Below, piece after piece: positions 32,242-32,385 of a stretch of 32,385 nt of DNA. Position 1 is the first letter of the stretch. Each line of letters begins with the position of its first letter. The notes beneath the pieces were generated by a model that ran no database searches, had not been told where the DNA came from, and saw only the letters and a program-made list of their open reading frames with translations. Where the stretch lies: positions 1 through 32,385 of the forward strand of contig JAJDZR010000086.1 in assembly GCA_022824545.1 (NCBI GenBank), in the 5' to 3' direction. This stretch comes from Chloroflexota bacterium (lineage in GTDB: Bacteria > Chloroflexota > UBA11872 > UBA12225 > JAJDUF01). The translations under genes were made by a program, and so were the position numbers.

Positions 32242-32299
32242 GGCCCCCCTATGGTCCCCCCGCTGCGGCGGGGGGACGGGGAGGTTCCCTCTCGCAGGG
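32242..32299 (+). repeat. GC-rich dispersed repeat copy (R6), shortened
   Basis: GGCCCCCCTATGGTCCCCCC then GCTGCGGCGGGGGGACGG and TTCCCTCTCGCAGGGG. The second hairpin is reduced. It directly follows the NHL gene. The rest of the window (32300-32385) holds short TGGACAGGATAGACAGGATG-type direct repeats and no gene. Confidence 0.7.
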
Positions 32300-32385
32300 G
32301 TAGGTATTTACATGGATGGACAGGATAGACAGGATGGGGGGTATGAGTGGGATGGATTCCCTAGACTCACAAACGAAGGGCAACA

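Noticed and set aside
1..32385. CRISPR arrays, rRNA genes, transposase genes, prophage genes
   Set aside because: No regularly spaced direct repeats, rRNA segments, DDE/serine recombinase motifs or phage structural genes were seen. The repeat families found are dispersed.

Overview
The window is GC-rich bacterial chromosome with a standard genetic code (TGA terminates plsX, the xylose-isomerase-like gene and the NHL gene). It holds housekeeping genes (plsX, glnA, tgt, folD, a PPi-type phosphofructokinase), paired cyclic-di-AMP receptor-like proteins, Gfo/Idh/MocA oxidoreductases, a PucR-type regulator, a DUF5069 protein and many short GC-rich dispersed repeats. This mix fits an uncultivated Chloroflexota-like lineage best, but that is an inference from gene content. 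No rRNA or other strong taxonomic marker is present.

Layout. A large membrane protein runs off the left edge (minus strand), followed by a flavin disulfide reductase-like gene (minus). A repeat-rich spacer of about 600 bp leads to a plus-strand block: a small gene with two in-frame TGA codons that looks like a selenocysteine-containing thioredoxin-like [2Fe-2S] ferredoxin, then plsX, then three membrane proteins, the last of which is conspicuously AT-rich. A minus-strand catabolic cluster follows (Gfo/Idh oxidoreductase, aldo/keto reductase, glutaryl-CoA-dehydrogenase-like enzyme, MaoC hydratase, stand-alone nitrile-hydratase-alpha-like protein). Next come a DUF4268 protein, a second Gfo/Idh gene, a nucleotidyltransferase/HEPN pair whose HEPN half is frameshifted, and a tRNA-Gln(CUG).

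The right third has a small membrane protein, two tandem cyclic-di-AMP receptor-like genes, a glycosyltransferase-4 gene with glnA (minus), divergent tgt, the PucR-type regulator, a small unknown protein, a sugar-phosphate-isomerase-like gene, folD, the phosphofructokinase, a beta-propeller glycosidase-like protein, DUF5069 (minus) and an NHL-repeat protein.

Most notable is the gene at 3951-4391. Reading through both TGA codons restores two CxxC pairs, the complete C-x4-C-x31-C-x3-C iron-sulfur signature and GC-rich third codon positions. The second TGA is followed 18 nt later by a 6-bp hairpin that fits the known bacterial SECIS rules. Other points of interest are a folD lacking the catalytic lysine of the cyclohydrolase site, a disulfide reductase lacking the C-terminal His/Glu dyad, an orphan nitrile-hydratase-alpha protein, a MITE-like element with imperfect terminal inverted repeats, a six-copy GC-rich repeat family, a four-copy 8-bp-stem hairpin family with compensatory stem changes, and two perfect 16-bp inverted repeats with 50-60 bp spacers.
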